A stretch of 64,000 bases of DNA from Cocleimonas sp. (GTDB taxonomy: Bacteria; Pseudomonadota; Gammaproteobacteria; Thiotrichales; Thiotrichaceae), in assembly GCA_021647365.1 (NCBI GenBank), contig JAKIUW010000017.1, forward strand, positions 13,495-77,494, written 5' to 3'. The position numbers and the translations under genes are program-made. Positions 25,228 to 34,004 of the stretch are shown here, piece after piece. Each line of letters starts with the position of its first letter. Within the stretch, counting starts at the first letter, position 1. The notes below the pieces were generated by a model, which saw only the letters and a program-made list of their open reading frames with translations, did not search any database and was not told the origin of the DNA.

Positions 25228-25572
25228 ATGAAAACCTATAATGTCCTAAGAAAAAAAGTCACATTTAGAAAAATTGGATGGCTTGTATTATTTACAGCAC
25301 CTCTAACCATAATGGGTTGTTCCTCACTAAATAATAATGAGGGAGAGTCTTACGTTGCGAATGATGAGATGTTAGAAGGTCCAGGTCTTTTTACTGGAGC
25401 AGAAGGGGCTTTCAATGTCGTTGGAGGTAAAGATAAAAACGCTTCTTCAAGTAAACCCGTTAGTGCCATGAGTGTAGAAGAAACAACTCAGGCAATTAAT
25501 AAAAAAATAAAACAGTTAGATCAAGATAAATTAGAACTAGAAAAGCTAAAGAGACAATTGCATAAAAAATAA
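25228..25572 (+). CDS. Small lipoprotein with C-terminal coiled coil
   Basis: A 114-residue protein starting at 25228 (an upstream in-frame ATG at 25204 would add eight residues). A basic N terminus and hydrophobic helix end in a lipobox (IMGCSS). After a Gly-rich middle, residues about 80-114 form a heptad-like charged helix rich in Lys, Glu, Leu and Gln. No named family recognised. It lies between the porin and a Cys/Met-rich exported protein; a structural envelope role is possible. Confidence 0.65.
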   Translation: MKTYNVLRKKVTFRKIGWLVLFTAPLTIMGCSSLNNNEGESYVANDEMLEGPGLFTGAEGAFNVVGGKDKNASSSKPVSAMSVEETTQAINKKIKQLDQDKLELEKLKRQLHKK

Positions 25573-25659
25573 AAATAACTTTTCGATTAGCATCCAGAAA
25601 TTAATAAACTGCGTAAGTATATTGGCAATTTCAACAATAAACTTATAGACTTAGCTCAG

Positions 25660-25995
25660 ATGACTCGATTATTAATATTAATTTTTGCTTTAAATTCGTT
25701 CATGACACCAATGTCTGCACAGGATGTGGTTGTCTGCGATATGGTGGGTGGGTCATCTATGAGCTCAATGACAGCTAATGATACTATGTCAGATATGAGC
25801 TGTGATATGCATGAAGGCGTTGCTTGCAATTCAATACAATGTGTTAATAGTTGCGTTGCTGTACCTATTGTTTCTTTAGTCTCATCTGATAGTTTTACAT
25901 TTACTGCATTTGTCGGCCAAGCTCAAATCCCAGTGAGCCCCGCTTTTTTTTATAATATCGTTCATCCAATTTATACACCTCCCCCTCTCGTATAG
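25660..25995 (+). CDS. Small exported Cys/Met-rich protein (paralogue B)
   Basis: A 111-residue paralogue of the protein at 14915. The start MTRLLILI and the end TPPPLV are shared. The mature part has five Cys and many Met/Ser (SSMSSMTAND, MSDMSCDMHEG). As with its paralogue, the next gene is a His-rich cytochrome. Inferred role: periplasmic Cu/Ag ligand. No family name can be given. Confidence 0.72.
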   Translation: MTRLLILIFALNSFMTPMSAQDVVVCDMVGGSSMSSMTANDTMSDMSCDMHEGVACNSIQCVNSCVAVPIVSLVSSDSFTFTAFVGQAQIPVSPAFFYNIVHPIYTPPPLV

Positions 25996-26179
25996 ACAAC
26001 TTCCAGTATTAACTCGCTTGGTTATGCGCTGAAAGTTATGGTTTGGTTATAAATAATAGATCCGCTCCGTTCTACTTATAACTGTATTCCTTTCTTTTTA
26101 TGGTTCATCCATGTTTTTTTCATTTTAATGATGAATATCTAGTGTGTAAGTCTTTTGAGTTAGTGCTGTTTTATAAAAC

Positions 26180-26211
26180 CTAAGTTTCAGCTAAGTTTCA
26201 AATTTTATACT
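26180..26211 (+). promoter_or_regulatory. Paired CTAAGTTT box and -10 upstream of the oxidase operon
   Basis: Perfect repeats CTAAGTTT (26180-26187 and 26191-26198, 11-bp period), then TATACT (26206-26211) as -10, eight bases after the box. This is the best of three matching sites and sits 34 bp before the cytochrome gene. Confidence 0.72.
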
Positions 26212-26244
26212 TGGCTATGCATTTACCTAATATGAGAAAAAAAC

Positions 26245-26946
26245 ATGAAAAAAACACTACTTACAATTCTAATCACAGCCTCAATGGTTTCAGTCTATGC
26301 TGAAGGTAAGCACAAAGGTGGGCATGATGCAGGCGCGCATTGGATGTCTCCTACAGAGGCTTCAGAAAAGCCAAATCCAATTAAATCCGACGCAGTTTCA
26401 ATTGAGCGCGGTAAGAAATCGTATTTTCAATATTGTTCATCTTGTCATGGTGCAAAAGCAATGGGTGATGGCCCTGCAGGAGTGATGCTTAAGCCTAAGC
26501 CTGCTAACTTGAAAGTAATGGCAGGCGGACATCCTGATGGAGATTTTGCATGGAAAATAGCCAATGGTCGCGGTTCGATGCCTGCTTGGAAGTCTGTTTT
26601 AAAAGAAAATGATATTTGGGACTTGGTTAACTATATCCAAAATTTAAAGCCAAAGGGTAGTAAAACAGTCATGGCTGCGATGGATCATTCCAAGATGGAT
26701 ATGAGTGGGATGAAAGGTATGGATCATTCTAAAATGAGCATGGAAGATATGCAAAAGATGATGAAAAAAATGATGCCTAAAATGGATACATCAAAAATGA
26801 GCATGCAGGATATGCAAAAGATGATGGAGAGTATGAAGGGTAATATGGGAAGTATGGGGGAGCATTCTGATAGTGATGGTCATCATGATGCGGAGCCGAA
26901 GCCGAAACCTGTTGCTAACTCACACGATAAACCACATTCACACTAA
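26245..26946 (+). CDS. His/Met-rich monohaem cytochrome c (paralogue B)
   Basis: A 233-residue exported cytochrome, paralogous to the one at 15323 over its first 140 residues (AHWMSPTEASEKPN, haem site CSSCHG near 70, GRGSMPAW). The tail (about 145-215) is a run of MDHSKM, MSMEDMQKM and related Met/His/Asp repeats, then a His-rich end. Such Met/His arrays bind Cu(I)/Cu(II). It leads a run of copper genes (oxidase, CopB) with short gaps. It might pass electrons to or from the multicopper oxidase; this is inference. Confidence 0.87.
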   Translation: MKKTLLTILITASMVSVYAEGKHKGGHDAGAHWMSPTEASEKPNPIKSDAVSIERGKKSYFQYCSSCHGAKAMGDGPAGVMLKPKPANLKVMAGGHPDGDFAWKIANGRGSMPAWKSVLKENDIWDLVNYIQNLKPKGSKTVMAAMDHSKMDMSGMKGMDHSKMSMEDMQKMMKKMMPKMDTSKMSMQDMQKMMESMKGNMGSMGEHSDSDGHHDAEPKPKPVANSHDKPHSH

Positions 26947-26962
26947 AGAGATAATTAAAAAA

Positions 26963-28957
26963 ATGAAAACATTAATACCAAGTAATGCTGATGTTACGCG
27001 TCGGCGATTTGTAAAGGGCTTAGCCGCAGGTGGTGCTGTTGCAGGTTTAGGTCTAAGTGGGTGTTCAAATACTGCAAATAAGGTTGTTGCAGACAAGGGA
27101 ATGAAGGTAGGAAAGTTCTCTCATGATCCGGAGTTAAAGGGCAAAGTATTTGATTTAACCATTGATGAGCAGCGTGTGAATTTTACAGGTAGGTCTCGTA
27201 TCGCAACAGCGATTAATGGAACTGTACCTGGGCCAACATTGCGCTGGAAAGAGGGTGAAACGGTTACGCTTAGGGTAAAAAATAACCTGTCTGTTGTCAC
27301 ATCAATTCACTGGCATGGAATGATTCTGGATTATCGAATGGATGGTGTGCCAGGTCTTTCATTTGATGGTATTAAACCCGGTGAAACTTTTACTTATCGT
27401 TTTAAAGTTAACCAAAGTGGCACTTATTGGTACCACAGTCATTCTGGGTTTCAAGAACAAACGGGTATGCACGGCGTTATTGTGATTGAACCGAAGAATC
27501 CTTATCCCTATAAGTTTGATAGAGAGCATGTCATATCGCTTGCTGATTGGACGGATGAAGATCCAACACGTGTATATGGTAAGTTAAAAAAGCTGAGTCA
27601 CTATTATAATTATAATGAGCGTACGATTGGGGACTTAGTTAAAGAGTTAAAGAAAGATGGGCTAAAAAAGACCTTTAACAATCGGAAAATGTGGAATGAA
27701 ATGCGCATGAGCCAGCGTGATTTGTCTGATGTTACAGGTTACACCTATACTTATCTAATGAACAGCAGTACCCCTCGGGAAGGCTGGCGCGGTGTTTTTA
27801 AACCAGGAGAAAAAGTATTACTGCGTTTTGTAAATACTTCTGCAATGAGCTTTTTTGATGTACGTATACCTGGCTTGAAAATGACAGTAGTAGCCAGTGA
27901 CGGACAATATATAAAACCTGTTTCAGTGGATGAATTTCGTATTGGAGTAGCAGAAAACTATGATGTGATTGTCGAACCAGATGCCTCACAAGCCTATACA
28001 ATCTTTGCACAATCTTTAGGTCGTTCTGGTTATGCGCGCGGTACATTAGCGCCTAATGCAACCATGACAGCTGCAGCACCTAAAGTTGATCCTGTTCCTG
28101 ATTTGACTCATTTAGATATGGGTATGGATATGAGCAATATGAGTGGCATGGATCATTCGGGCATGGACATGGGTGGCGGAAGTATGTCTGGCATGGATCA
28201 TTCAAAGATGAATATGTCAGGTGGCATGGATTGTTCAGATCCTATGCATGCCTCAATGGATGCGTGTAAGAATAAGAAAAAATCCGATATGTCTGGCATG
28301 GATCATTCAAAGATGAATATGTCTGGGGGAATGGATTGTTCAGATCCTATGCATGCTTCAATGGATGCGTGTAAAAATAAGAAAAAACCTGACAGTATGG
28401 CTGGAATGGATCATGGTGGTATGGACATGAGTGGTGCTAAACCCGTAAAACATGCCGCGACAGAGTATGGTCCTCATGTTGATATGCGAGCTGAAGCACC
28501 GCGTTTGGGTATCAGTGACCCCGGTATTGGATTGCGTAATAATGGGCGTAAGGTTTTGACATATTCTGATATAAAAAACCTTTACCCAACAACAGATAAA
28601 CGTAAACCGTCAAGAGAAATTGAGTTGCATTTAACGGGTAATATGTCTCGCTATATGTGGTCAATCAACGGTGTTAAATATGCGGATGCAAAACCGATAG
28701 AGTTGAAGTTTGGTGAACGAGTACGTATTACGTTGGTTAATGACACGATGATGAGTCACCCGATGCACCTACATGGTTTATGGAGTGAACTAGAAACAGG
28801 CGATAGCAATTATTTACCAAGAAAGCATACTGTCATCGTACAGCCAGGAGCAAAGGTTTCTTATTTGGTAACAGCCGATGCGCGCGGTCGTTGGGCATAT
28901 CACTGCCACTTGCTATACCACATGCTTGGTATGTTTCGTGAAGTTAGAGTAGTTTAG
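26963..28957 (+). CDS. CopA/PcoA-type multicopper oxidase, Tat-exported
   Basis: A 664-residue protein starting at 26963, 16 nt after the cytochrome stop; upstream in-frame Met codons lie within that gene. The Tat signal TRRRFVKGLAAGG (about 12-24) is followed by a Cys. Copper ligands are visible: HWHGM, WYHSHSG, HPMHLHG and HCHLLYHMLGM. Between about residue 385 and 500 lies a Met/His/Asp-rich insertion containing two nearly identical 35-residue units encoded by 105-bp tandem repeats (28184-28393). CopA-type oxidases protect the periplasm by oxidising Cu(I). Length and insertion match CopA/PcoA more than CueO. Confidence 0.93.
   Translation: MKTLIPSNADVTRRRFVKGLAAGGAVAGLGLSGCSNTANKVVADKGMKVGKFSHDPELKGKVFDLTIDEQRVNFTGRSRIATAINGTVPGPTLRWKEGETVTLRVKNNLSVVTSIHWHGMILDYRMDGVPGLSFDGIKPGETFTYRFKVNQSGTYWYHSHSGFQEQTGMHGVIVIEPKNPYPYKFDREHVISLADWTDEDPTRVYGKLKKLSHYYNYNERTIGDLVKELKKDGLKKTFNNRKMWNEMRMSQRDLSDVTGYTYTYLMNSSTPREGWRGVFKPGEKVLLRFVNTSAMSFFDVRIPGLKMTVVASDGQYIKPVSVDEFRIGVAENYDVIVEPDASQAYTIFAQSLGRSGYARGTLAPNATMTAAAPKVDPVPDLTHLDMGMDMSNMSGMDHSGMDMGGGSMSGMDHSKMNMSGGMDCSDPMHASMDACKNKKKSDMSGMDHSKMNMSGGMDCSDPMHASMDACKNKKKPDSMAGMDHGGMDMSGAKPVKHAATEYGPHVDMRAEAPRLGISDPGIGLRNNGRKVLTYSDIKNLYPTTDKRKPSREIELHLTGNMSRYMWSINGVKYADAKPIELKFGERVRITLVNDTMMSHPMHLHGLWSELETGDSNYLPRKHTVIVQPGAKVSYLVTADARGRWAYHCHLLYHMLGMFREVRVV
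28184..28393 (+). repeat. 105-bp tandem repeat (two copies) in the multicopper oxidase
   Basis: Units 28184-28288 and 28289-28393 each encode 35 residues beginning MSGMDHSKMNMSGGMD and ending in a Lys-rich stretch. The near-identity at DNA level points to recent duplication of a metal-binding segment. Confidence 0.9.
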
Positions 28958-28967
28958 GAGAATAAAA

Positions 28968-29681
28968 ATGAAAAATTTAGTAACAAAAATACTTGTGCCG
29001 GCATTTGTGGGTGCTCTCTCTCTTTCTCCTGCCTACGCTGGAATGGAAGATGATCCAACAGAGCTTAAATTAATGTTAGATAAGTTTGAAGTAGGTCGTA
29101 CGGGTGGAAATACTGTAATGGCTTGGGAAGGCGGGCTTTGGATAGGCAAAGATTTGAATAAATTATGGATAATGTCAGATGGTGAGCGTGCAGCTGGTGA
29201 AACGGAAGGCACGGAGAACCGCTTGTTATACAGCAGAGCTATCTCTCCTTTCTGGGATCTTCAAGCAGGTTTGCGACATGATACCGTTCCAGGTGAGAGT
29301 AGAGACTACTTAAATTTGGGTATTCATGGTTTAGCGCCTTATTATTTTGAAACGGATGCGAATATATCTTTTGGTGAGAATGAACAAGTTAAGCTAAATG
29401 CTAGTTTTGAATATGAAATGATGCTCACACAAAAACTTGTTTTATCTCCTGAAATTGAATTTAACGCTTATGCAAAGGATGATGCTGCAATGGGTGTCGG
29501 TTCAGGGCTTTCTGATATTGAAGCAGGCTTGCGTCTACGTTATGAAATCAAGCGTGAGTTTGCACCATATATTGGTGTTAATTGGGCAAAAAAGTTTGGA
29601 GGCACGGCTGATTTAGCCAGAGACGAAGGTGAAGATACGAGCGAGACCATGTTTGTTATTGGCGTTCGCGCTTGGTATTAA
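28968..29681 (+). CDS. copB: Copper resistance protein B (CopB/PcoB-like) outer-membrane protein
   Basis: A 237-residue protein with signal peptide (about 1-24) and beta-barrel character. It shows the CopB landmarks WEGGLWIGKDLNKLWI, SRAISPFWDLQAGLRHD and YIGVNWAKKFGGTADLAR. CopB works with CopA at the outer membrane in copper sequestration or export. It lacks the long Met-rich N-terminal extension found in many CopB proteins; the preceding oxidase and cytochrome carry Met-rich segments instead. It begins 10 nt after copA. A perfect R1 palindrome (29696-29756) follows. Confidence 0.9.
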   Translation: MKNLVTKILVPAFVGALSLSPAYAGMEDDPTELKLMLDKFEVGRTGGNTVMAWEGGLWIGKDLNKLWIMSDGERAAGETEGTENRLLYSRAISPFWDLQAGLRHDTVPGESRDYLNLGIHGLAPYYFETDANISFGENEQVKLNASFEYEMMLTQKLVLSPEIEFNAYAKDDAAMGVGSGLSDIEAGLRLRYEIKREFAPYIGVNWAKKFGGTADLARDEGEDTSETMFVIGVRAWY

Positions 29682-29695
29682 TCTTAAATGTCTTT

Positions 29696-29756
29696 AACTA
29701 CAAGCACACCCCCCCACTTTTACATCATGTAAAAGTGGGGGGGTGTGCTTGTAGTT
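29696..29756. repeat. R1 inverted pair forming a 61-bp perfect palindrome
   Basis: Minus-orientation R1 and plus-orientation R1 meet with a single central base (29726). The symmetry extends beyond both repeats to 30 bp per arm (29696-29725 and 29727-29756), including the flanking AACTACAA/TTGTAGTT. It lies between copB and the second oxidase. Confidence 0.95.
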
Positions 29757-29811
29757 CTTTATTAGAAGCTCCTTAAAATCTGTTCTTAATATTATTACTA
29801 GGATTATAAGA

Positions 29812-31332
29812 ATGAAACAAACGCGAAGAAACTTCATTAAAACAGCTGGTGTAGCAAGCTTACTAGTACCCTTGTCTTTGCCAGCAATAGCAAAAATAAG
29901 GCAGACGCGTTTAAATTCCTTCGTCGTTCCAGCCTTGGATAGAGGAATACGCAAAGGAAATAATGTTAGCTTTAAGTTAGCTATTCAAGCTGGCAAAACA
30001 TCATTCTTCAATGGTGTTAATACCCCAACTTTAGGTTTGAATCAGAGTTACCTTGGTCCTGTTTTACGAGCAAAGCGTGGTGATACGGTTAGTATTAATG
30101 TGAGTAATCACATCAATGAAGTAACTACCGTACATTGGCACGGTATGACCTTACCCGCCAATATGGATGGTGGGCCACATCAAGCCATCCCTCCTAATAA
30201 AACATGGACATCAAGGTTTCAAATTAGGCAAGAAGCAGGAACACTGTGGTATCACTCACACGCAATGCACAAAACAGGCCCTCAGGTTTATCATGGTTTA
30301 GCAGGCATGTTTATTCTTGATGATGAGGGTAGTGATAAATTAGGTTTGCCCAATGAATACGGTGTGGATGACATACCTTGCACTATTCAAGATCGTCGCT
30401 TTAATCAAGATGGCTCATTCAGCTATATGAGCATGATGCCCGATCGTATGATGGGCATGATGGGTTCAATTGTCTTAGTCAATGGTGTGGTAACGCCCAC
30501 ATTAGTTGCCAAGAAAACACTGTTGCGTTTACGTTTACACAATGGTTCAAATGCAAGGACTTATAATTTAGCCTTTAGCGATGGTCGTCCGTTTCATGTA
30601 ATTGCCAGTGATTGTGGTTTTTTACATAAACCGTTTCAAACCAATCAAGTCAGGCTAGCAGTAGCAGAGCGTGTTGAAATTCTTGTTGATGTCTCGGATA
30701 GGAAAGAAGTGCTGCTTAAAAGCCTTGCAAGTTCTGCGGGAGGAATGATGGGCATGATGCCGATGATGCAAATGAATAACAAAGCGCTAAACATCATGAC
30801 GATTGATGCGCGACAAGCAAAGCAATCAGCAAGAAAAGTACCCGCAGTATTGCGTAATAGTACGCTTAACTTAAACCCAAAAGCGGCAACGGCAACACGC
30901 CAATTTGAACTCGAAATGGGCATGATGGGTCGCGGTGGTATGGGCGGCATGATGGGTGGAATGATGAACCGTATGGATAACGGCGGTCGTGACGGCATGT
31001 TCCGCATCAATGGCAAGAGTATGGACATCAATCGCATAGATTTTCAGGTAAAAGCTAATTCAACCGAAATTTGGGAGATCAGCAATGCATCACCCATGGC
31101 TCACCCGTTTCATGTACACAATGTGCAATTTAGGATTTTAGATAGAAATGGTAAGCGACCTCATCCCAGTGAGTCAGGTTTAAAAGATGTGGTGCTAGTG
31201 CATGGCAATGAGCGCGTAAGAATCATTATGAAATTTCCAGAATACTCGGATGCAAAAGTCCCTTATATGTATCACTGCCATATTTTAGAGCATGAAGATC
31301 AAGGCATGATGGGGCAGTTTGTTGTTGTATAG
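29812..31332 (+). CDS. CueO/FtsP-type multicopper oxidase, Tat-exported
   Basis: A 506-residue second oxidase. Tat signal QTRRNFIKTAGVASLL at the start. Copper-ligand motifs: HWHGMTLPA, WYHSHAM, HPFHVHNVQF and HCHILEHEDQGM. Met-rich loops occur around residues 200-220 (MMPDRMMGMMG), 305-325 and 370-395, as in CueO, where such loops bind Cu(I). Together with CopA this gives two separate cuprous oxidases in one cluster. The R1 palindrome upstream may separate or attenuate its transcription from copB. Confidence 0.92.
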   Translation: MKQTRRNFIKTAGVASLLVPLSLPAIAKIRQTRLNSFVVPALDRGIRKGNNVSFKLAIQAGKTSFFNGVNTPTLGLNQSYLGPVLRAKRGDTVSINVSNHINEVTTVHWHGMTLPANMDGGPHQAIPPNKTWTSRFQIRQEAGTLWYHSHAMHKTGPQVYHGLAGMFILDDEGSDKLGLPNEYGVDDIPCTIQDRRFNQDGSFSYMSMMPDRMMGMMGSIVLVNGVVTPTLVAKKTLLRLRLHNGSNARTYNLAFSDGRPFHVIASDCGFLHKPFQTNQVRLAVAERVEILVDVSDRKEVLLKSLASSAGGMMGMMPMMQMNNKALNIMTIDARQAKQSARKVPAVLRNSTLNLNPKAATATRQFELEMGMMGRGGMGGMMGGMMNRMDNGGRDGMFRINGKSMDINRIDFQVKANSTEIWEISNASPMAHPFHVHNVQFRILDRNGKRPHPSESGLKDVVLVHGNERVRIIMKFPEYSDAKVPYMYHCHILEHEDQGMMGQFVVV

Positions 31333-31397
31333 GGTGTATAGGAGTATCTGTATAAAAAAGTGTAGATAAATAAAATAGAACAAGGAGGAAGAATAAG

Positions 31398-31910
31398 ATG
31401 TTTAAGACAGTATTTGGTGTAATCTCTTTATCAATCGTTGCCAGCATACTAGTTGCCTGTGGCACTGATGATGAAGCAAAAAAGGTAGAAATGAATAAAA
31501 CTGTAGTGACAGAAAAAACAGTAGATAATACGAGTACAAGGACCGTTGGTAAAAAGGTTGATGGCAGGTGGTATACCCCCGCACAACTTATCAGAGGCAA
31601 AAAAGTTTTTGCCAGTAACTGTGCTAGTTGTCATGGTGATAAAGGTCAGGGCTTAACCGTAGATTGGAAAAAACCTGATGCAAAGGGTGTTTTTCCGCCA
31701 CCGCCTTTAAATGGCTCGGCACATGCTTGGCATCACTCTAAGGATCTATTAATGCGAACTGTAAACGAAGGTGGGGTAGCGTTGGGAGGTGCAATGCCAT
31801 CGTTTAAAGACAAGTTAAGTGAGAAAGAGAAAGAAGCTGTTTTAGCGCATGTAATGAGCCTATGGCCAGATAAGATTTACAACACTTGGTCAAAGCGAAA
31901 TCCACAGTAA
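31398..31910 (+). CDS. Monohaem cytochrome c lipoprotein
   Basis: A 170-residue protein with lipobox ILVACG, then a charged Lys/Glu/Val/Thr linker and one cytochrome domain: haem site CASCHGD (about 75-81) and Met ligand in GGAMPSFKDKL. AAGGAGG precedes ATG. It sits between the second oxidase and the regulator genes with 5 nt to the latter, so it is likely in the same transcript. It may carry electrons released by Cu(I) oxidation to the respiratory chain; inference. Confidence 0.85.
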   Translation: MFKTVFGVISLSIVASILVACGTDDEAKKVEMNKTVVTEKTVDNTSTRTVGKKVDGRWYTPAQLIRGKKVFASNCASCHGDKGQGLTVDWKKPDAKGVFPPPPLNGSAHAWHHSKDLLMRTVNEGGVALGGAMPSFKDKLSEKEKEAVLAHVMSLWPDKIYNTWSKRNPQ

Positions 31911-31915
31911 TTATT

Positions 31916-32572
31916 ATGCGAATATTATTGGTAGAGGATGATGACTTAATTGGGAGTGCTGTTAAACAGGCATTAAAAGATGATTCACAAGCCGTTGATT
32001 GGGTGCGTGATGGTGTTACAGCATTATCATCTATAGAGTTAGAATCATACGATTTAGTTTTGCTTGATTTGGGGTTGCCTCATAAAGACGGTCTAGAGGT
32101 TTTGCAGACGTTGCGACAGGGCAAAAAAACGATGCCAGTAATAATAATTACAGCTAGAGATACTATAGATGATCGAATAAAAGGTCTGGATACAGGAGCA
32201 GATGATTATTTAGTTAAACCTTTTTCTATAGATGAATTGCACGCAAGAATTCGCGCTGTTGTAAGGCGAAACCAAGGAAGTGCTGATCCTATATTGACGA
32301 GCGCCTTACTTAAGTTAGATCCAAGTACTAAAAGAGTGGAACGAGATGATGATTCATATGAGTTATCTTCTAAAGAGTATGCTTTGTTACAGGCTTTGAT
32401 GGTACGGCCAGGCGCAATATTTTCGAGAGGTCAATTAGAAGAAAGCCTTTATGGTTGGAATGAAGAAGTTGCTAGTAATGCGATTGAATTTTTAATACAC
32501 GCATTGCGAAAAAAAGTGGGTAAAGATGGCATAAAAAATGTGCGAGGAATGGGATGGATGGTTGTTAAGTAA
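31916..32572 (+). CDS. OmpR-family response regulator (CusR/CopR-like)
   Basis: A 218-residue regulator starting at MRILLVEDDD (31916, 5 nt after the cytochrome stop). The receiver has acidic DD near residue 9, the phospho-acceptor Asp in LVLLDLGLPHKDG (about 51), Thr in IITARD and Lys in DYLVKPF. The winged-helix domain (about 125-218) has SSKEYALLQALM and a terminal VRGMGWMVVK. It is adjacent to its kinase inside the copper cluster, so control of copper genes is the simplest reading. CTAAGTTT direct repeats at 11-bp spacing are the likely targets. Confidence 0.93.
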   Translation: MRILLVEDDDLIGSAVKQALKDDSQAVDWVRDGVTALSSIELESYDLVLLDLGLPHKDGLEVLQTLRQGKKTMPVIIITARDTIDDRIKGLDTGADDYLVKPFSIDELHARIRAVVRRNQGSADPILTSALLKLDPSTKRVERDDDSYELSSKEYALLQALMVRPGAIFSRGQLEESLYGWNEEVASNAIEFLIHALRKKVGKDGIKNVRGMGWMVVK

Positions 32573-33871
32573 ATGTATCGACAAAAATCATTACAAAAAT
32601 CGCTCAACAGATGGATTGTTTTAATAGCACTTTTTCTAGTGTTGATTGGAGGCGGAGTCTCCGCCAGCTTAGCTTTTTATCAAGCTCGGGAGCTACAAGA
32701 TCATACTCTATTAGAGATTGCTCAATTAGTACAAACGGAAAAACTAAATGATTCAGAAGCTTTACATCACAATATAGAAGAAGAAACAATTATTATAAAT
32801 GAGTTGGGTAAAAAGCAGCACGAACCTATTATTCCCCTGACTATTGAAGATGGTTTGCAGACGTTAAACTTGGATGGTAGCCAGTGGCGTGTTTTTATAA
32901 CGACACAGATCAAAAGTGGTCGTCGCTTTTCTATAGCGCAACAAACGGAGCTTCGCGATAAAATTGCTTTGAGTAGTGGTCTCAGTGTCTTCTTACCGAT
33001 CTTTTTACTCGCTACTATTTTGCTTTTAGTCATCCGTTATATTATTAAGAAACAGTTTTCTTCATTGGCATTATTAGCTAGTGAATTAGATCATCAAGAT
33101 GCAGCAAGCCCCAAACAACTTGATGAAAGAGATATACCGATAGAAGTAATTCCCTTTGTTCACTCCACTAATGGATTGTTACTAAGAATAAAAGAACTAC
33201 TACAAAAACAACATCGTTTTATAGCGGATGCAGCGCATGAAATGCGGACACCTATTACGGCATTATCATTACAATTAGAAAATTTGACTAAATCAACAAG
33301 TGATGATGAGAGGAAGATCAGGTTAGAAAACCTGCATACAGGCTTACAACGATTAAGTCGATTAGTGACTCAGTTATTGGATTTAGCGCGTTTGCAGGCA
33401 GATACTGTTACCCAAAAAGAGAAAGTATCGTTTAATAATATAGTGCAAGAATCAATAGAGTTTTTATTTCCCGTAGCGGAAGCTGCTAATATTGATTTAG
33501 GTATGGTTCGTCAAGATGATGGTATTCATATTATGGACTTACAAGGAAGAGTATCTCAACTGGTTTATAATGCTATTGATAACGCTATTCATTATTCTCC
33601 GCCGTCTACACAGGTAGATATAAGTTTATTTATTCAAGGTGACAAAGCTATCTTCATGGTTGAAGATCAAGGCACGGGTATTCCTGAGGAAGAGATTAAA
33701 GAAGTGTTGGAGCCATTTTATAGAGTGCTTGGAACTAATCAGTCAGGTAATGGCTTGGGACTAGCAATCAGCCAAGAAATAGCACAGCACTTAGGGGGCG
33801 AAATAATATTGATTAATAGAAAAGGTGGAGGGTTATGCTTTCGCTATGAGCAAGCTTTAGAAACTTTATAG
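32573..33871 (+). CDS. Sensor histidine kinase of the copper cluster
   Basis: A 432-residue membrane kinase starting directly after the regulator's stop codon. Two membrane helices (about 15-36 and 142-162) enclose a periplasmic sensor domain of about 105 residues. The H-box is FIADAAHEMRTPITAL, the N-box VYNAIDNAIHYSPP, the G1 box VEDQGTGIPEE and the G2 box GNGLGLAISQEIAQ. A HAMP-like linker lies after helix two. The sensor domain is short compared with CusS and lacks an obvious Met/His cluster, so the ligand is inferred from context only. Confidence 0.92.
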   Translation: MYRQKSLQKSLNRWIVLIALFLVLIGGGVSASLAFYQARELQDHTLLEIAQLVQTEKLNDSEALHHNIEEETIIINELGKKQHEPIIPLTIEDGLQTLNLDGSQWRVFITTQIKSGRRFSIAQQTELRDKIALSSGLSVFLPIFLLATILLLVIRYIIKKQFSSLALLASELDHQDAASPKQLDERDIPIEVIPFVHSTNGLLLRIKELLQKQHRFIADAAHEMRTPITALSLQLENLTKSTSDDERKIRLENLHTGLQRLSRLVTQLLDLARLQADTVTQKEKVSFNNIVQESIEFLFPVAEAANIDLGMVRQDDGIHIMDLQGRVSQLVYNAIDNAIHYSPPSTQVDISLFIQGDKAIFMVEDQGTGIPEEEIKEVLEPFYRVLGTNQSGNGLGLAISQEIAQHLGGEIILINRKGGGLCFRYEQALETL

Positions 33872-33918
33872 CCAACAATCATTGACCTGTTATTTAAAAA
33901 AAATATTTATTTCATCCT

Positions 33919-33950
33919 CTAAGTTTTAACTAAGTTTCACCACTTATTAT
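33919..33950 (+). promoter_or_regulatory. Paired CTAAGTTT box and -10 upstream of the gene at 34005
   Basis: CTAAGTTT (33919-33926) and CTAAGTTT (33930-33937) with 11-bp period, and TATTAT (33945-33950) as a -10 eight bases after the box, the same spacing as at 26180-26211. Confidence 0.7.
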
Positions 33951-34004
33951 TCTTTCAACGCAACAACAAAGCGTTTTTATTAATTATAAACAAAGGTGAA
34001 CAAA

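Noticed and set aside
30645..31037. Minus-strand 130-residue ORF inside the second multicopper oxidase
   Set aside because: Antisense shadow caused by Met/Gly-rich codons; the oxidase motifs on the plus strand are unambiguous.
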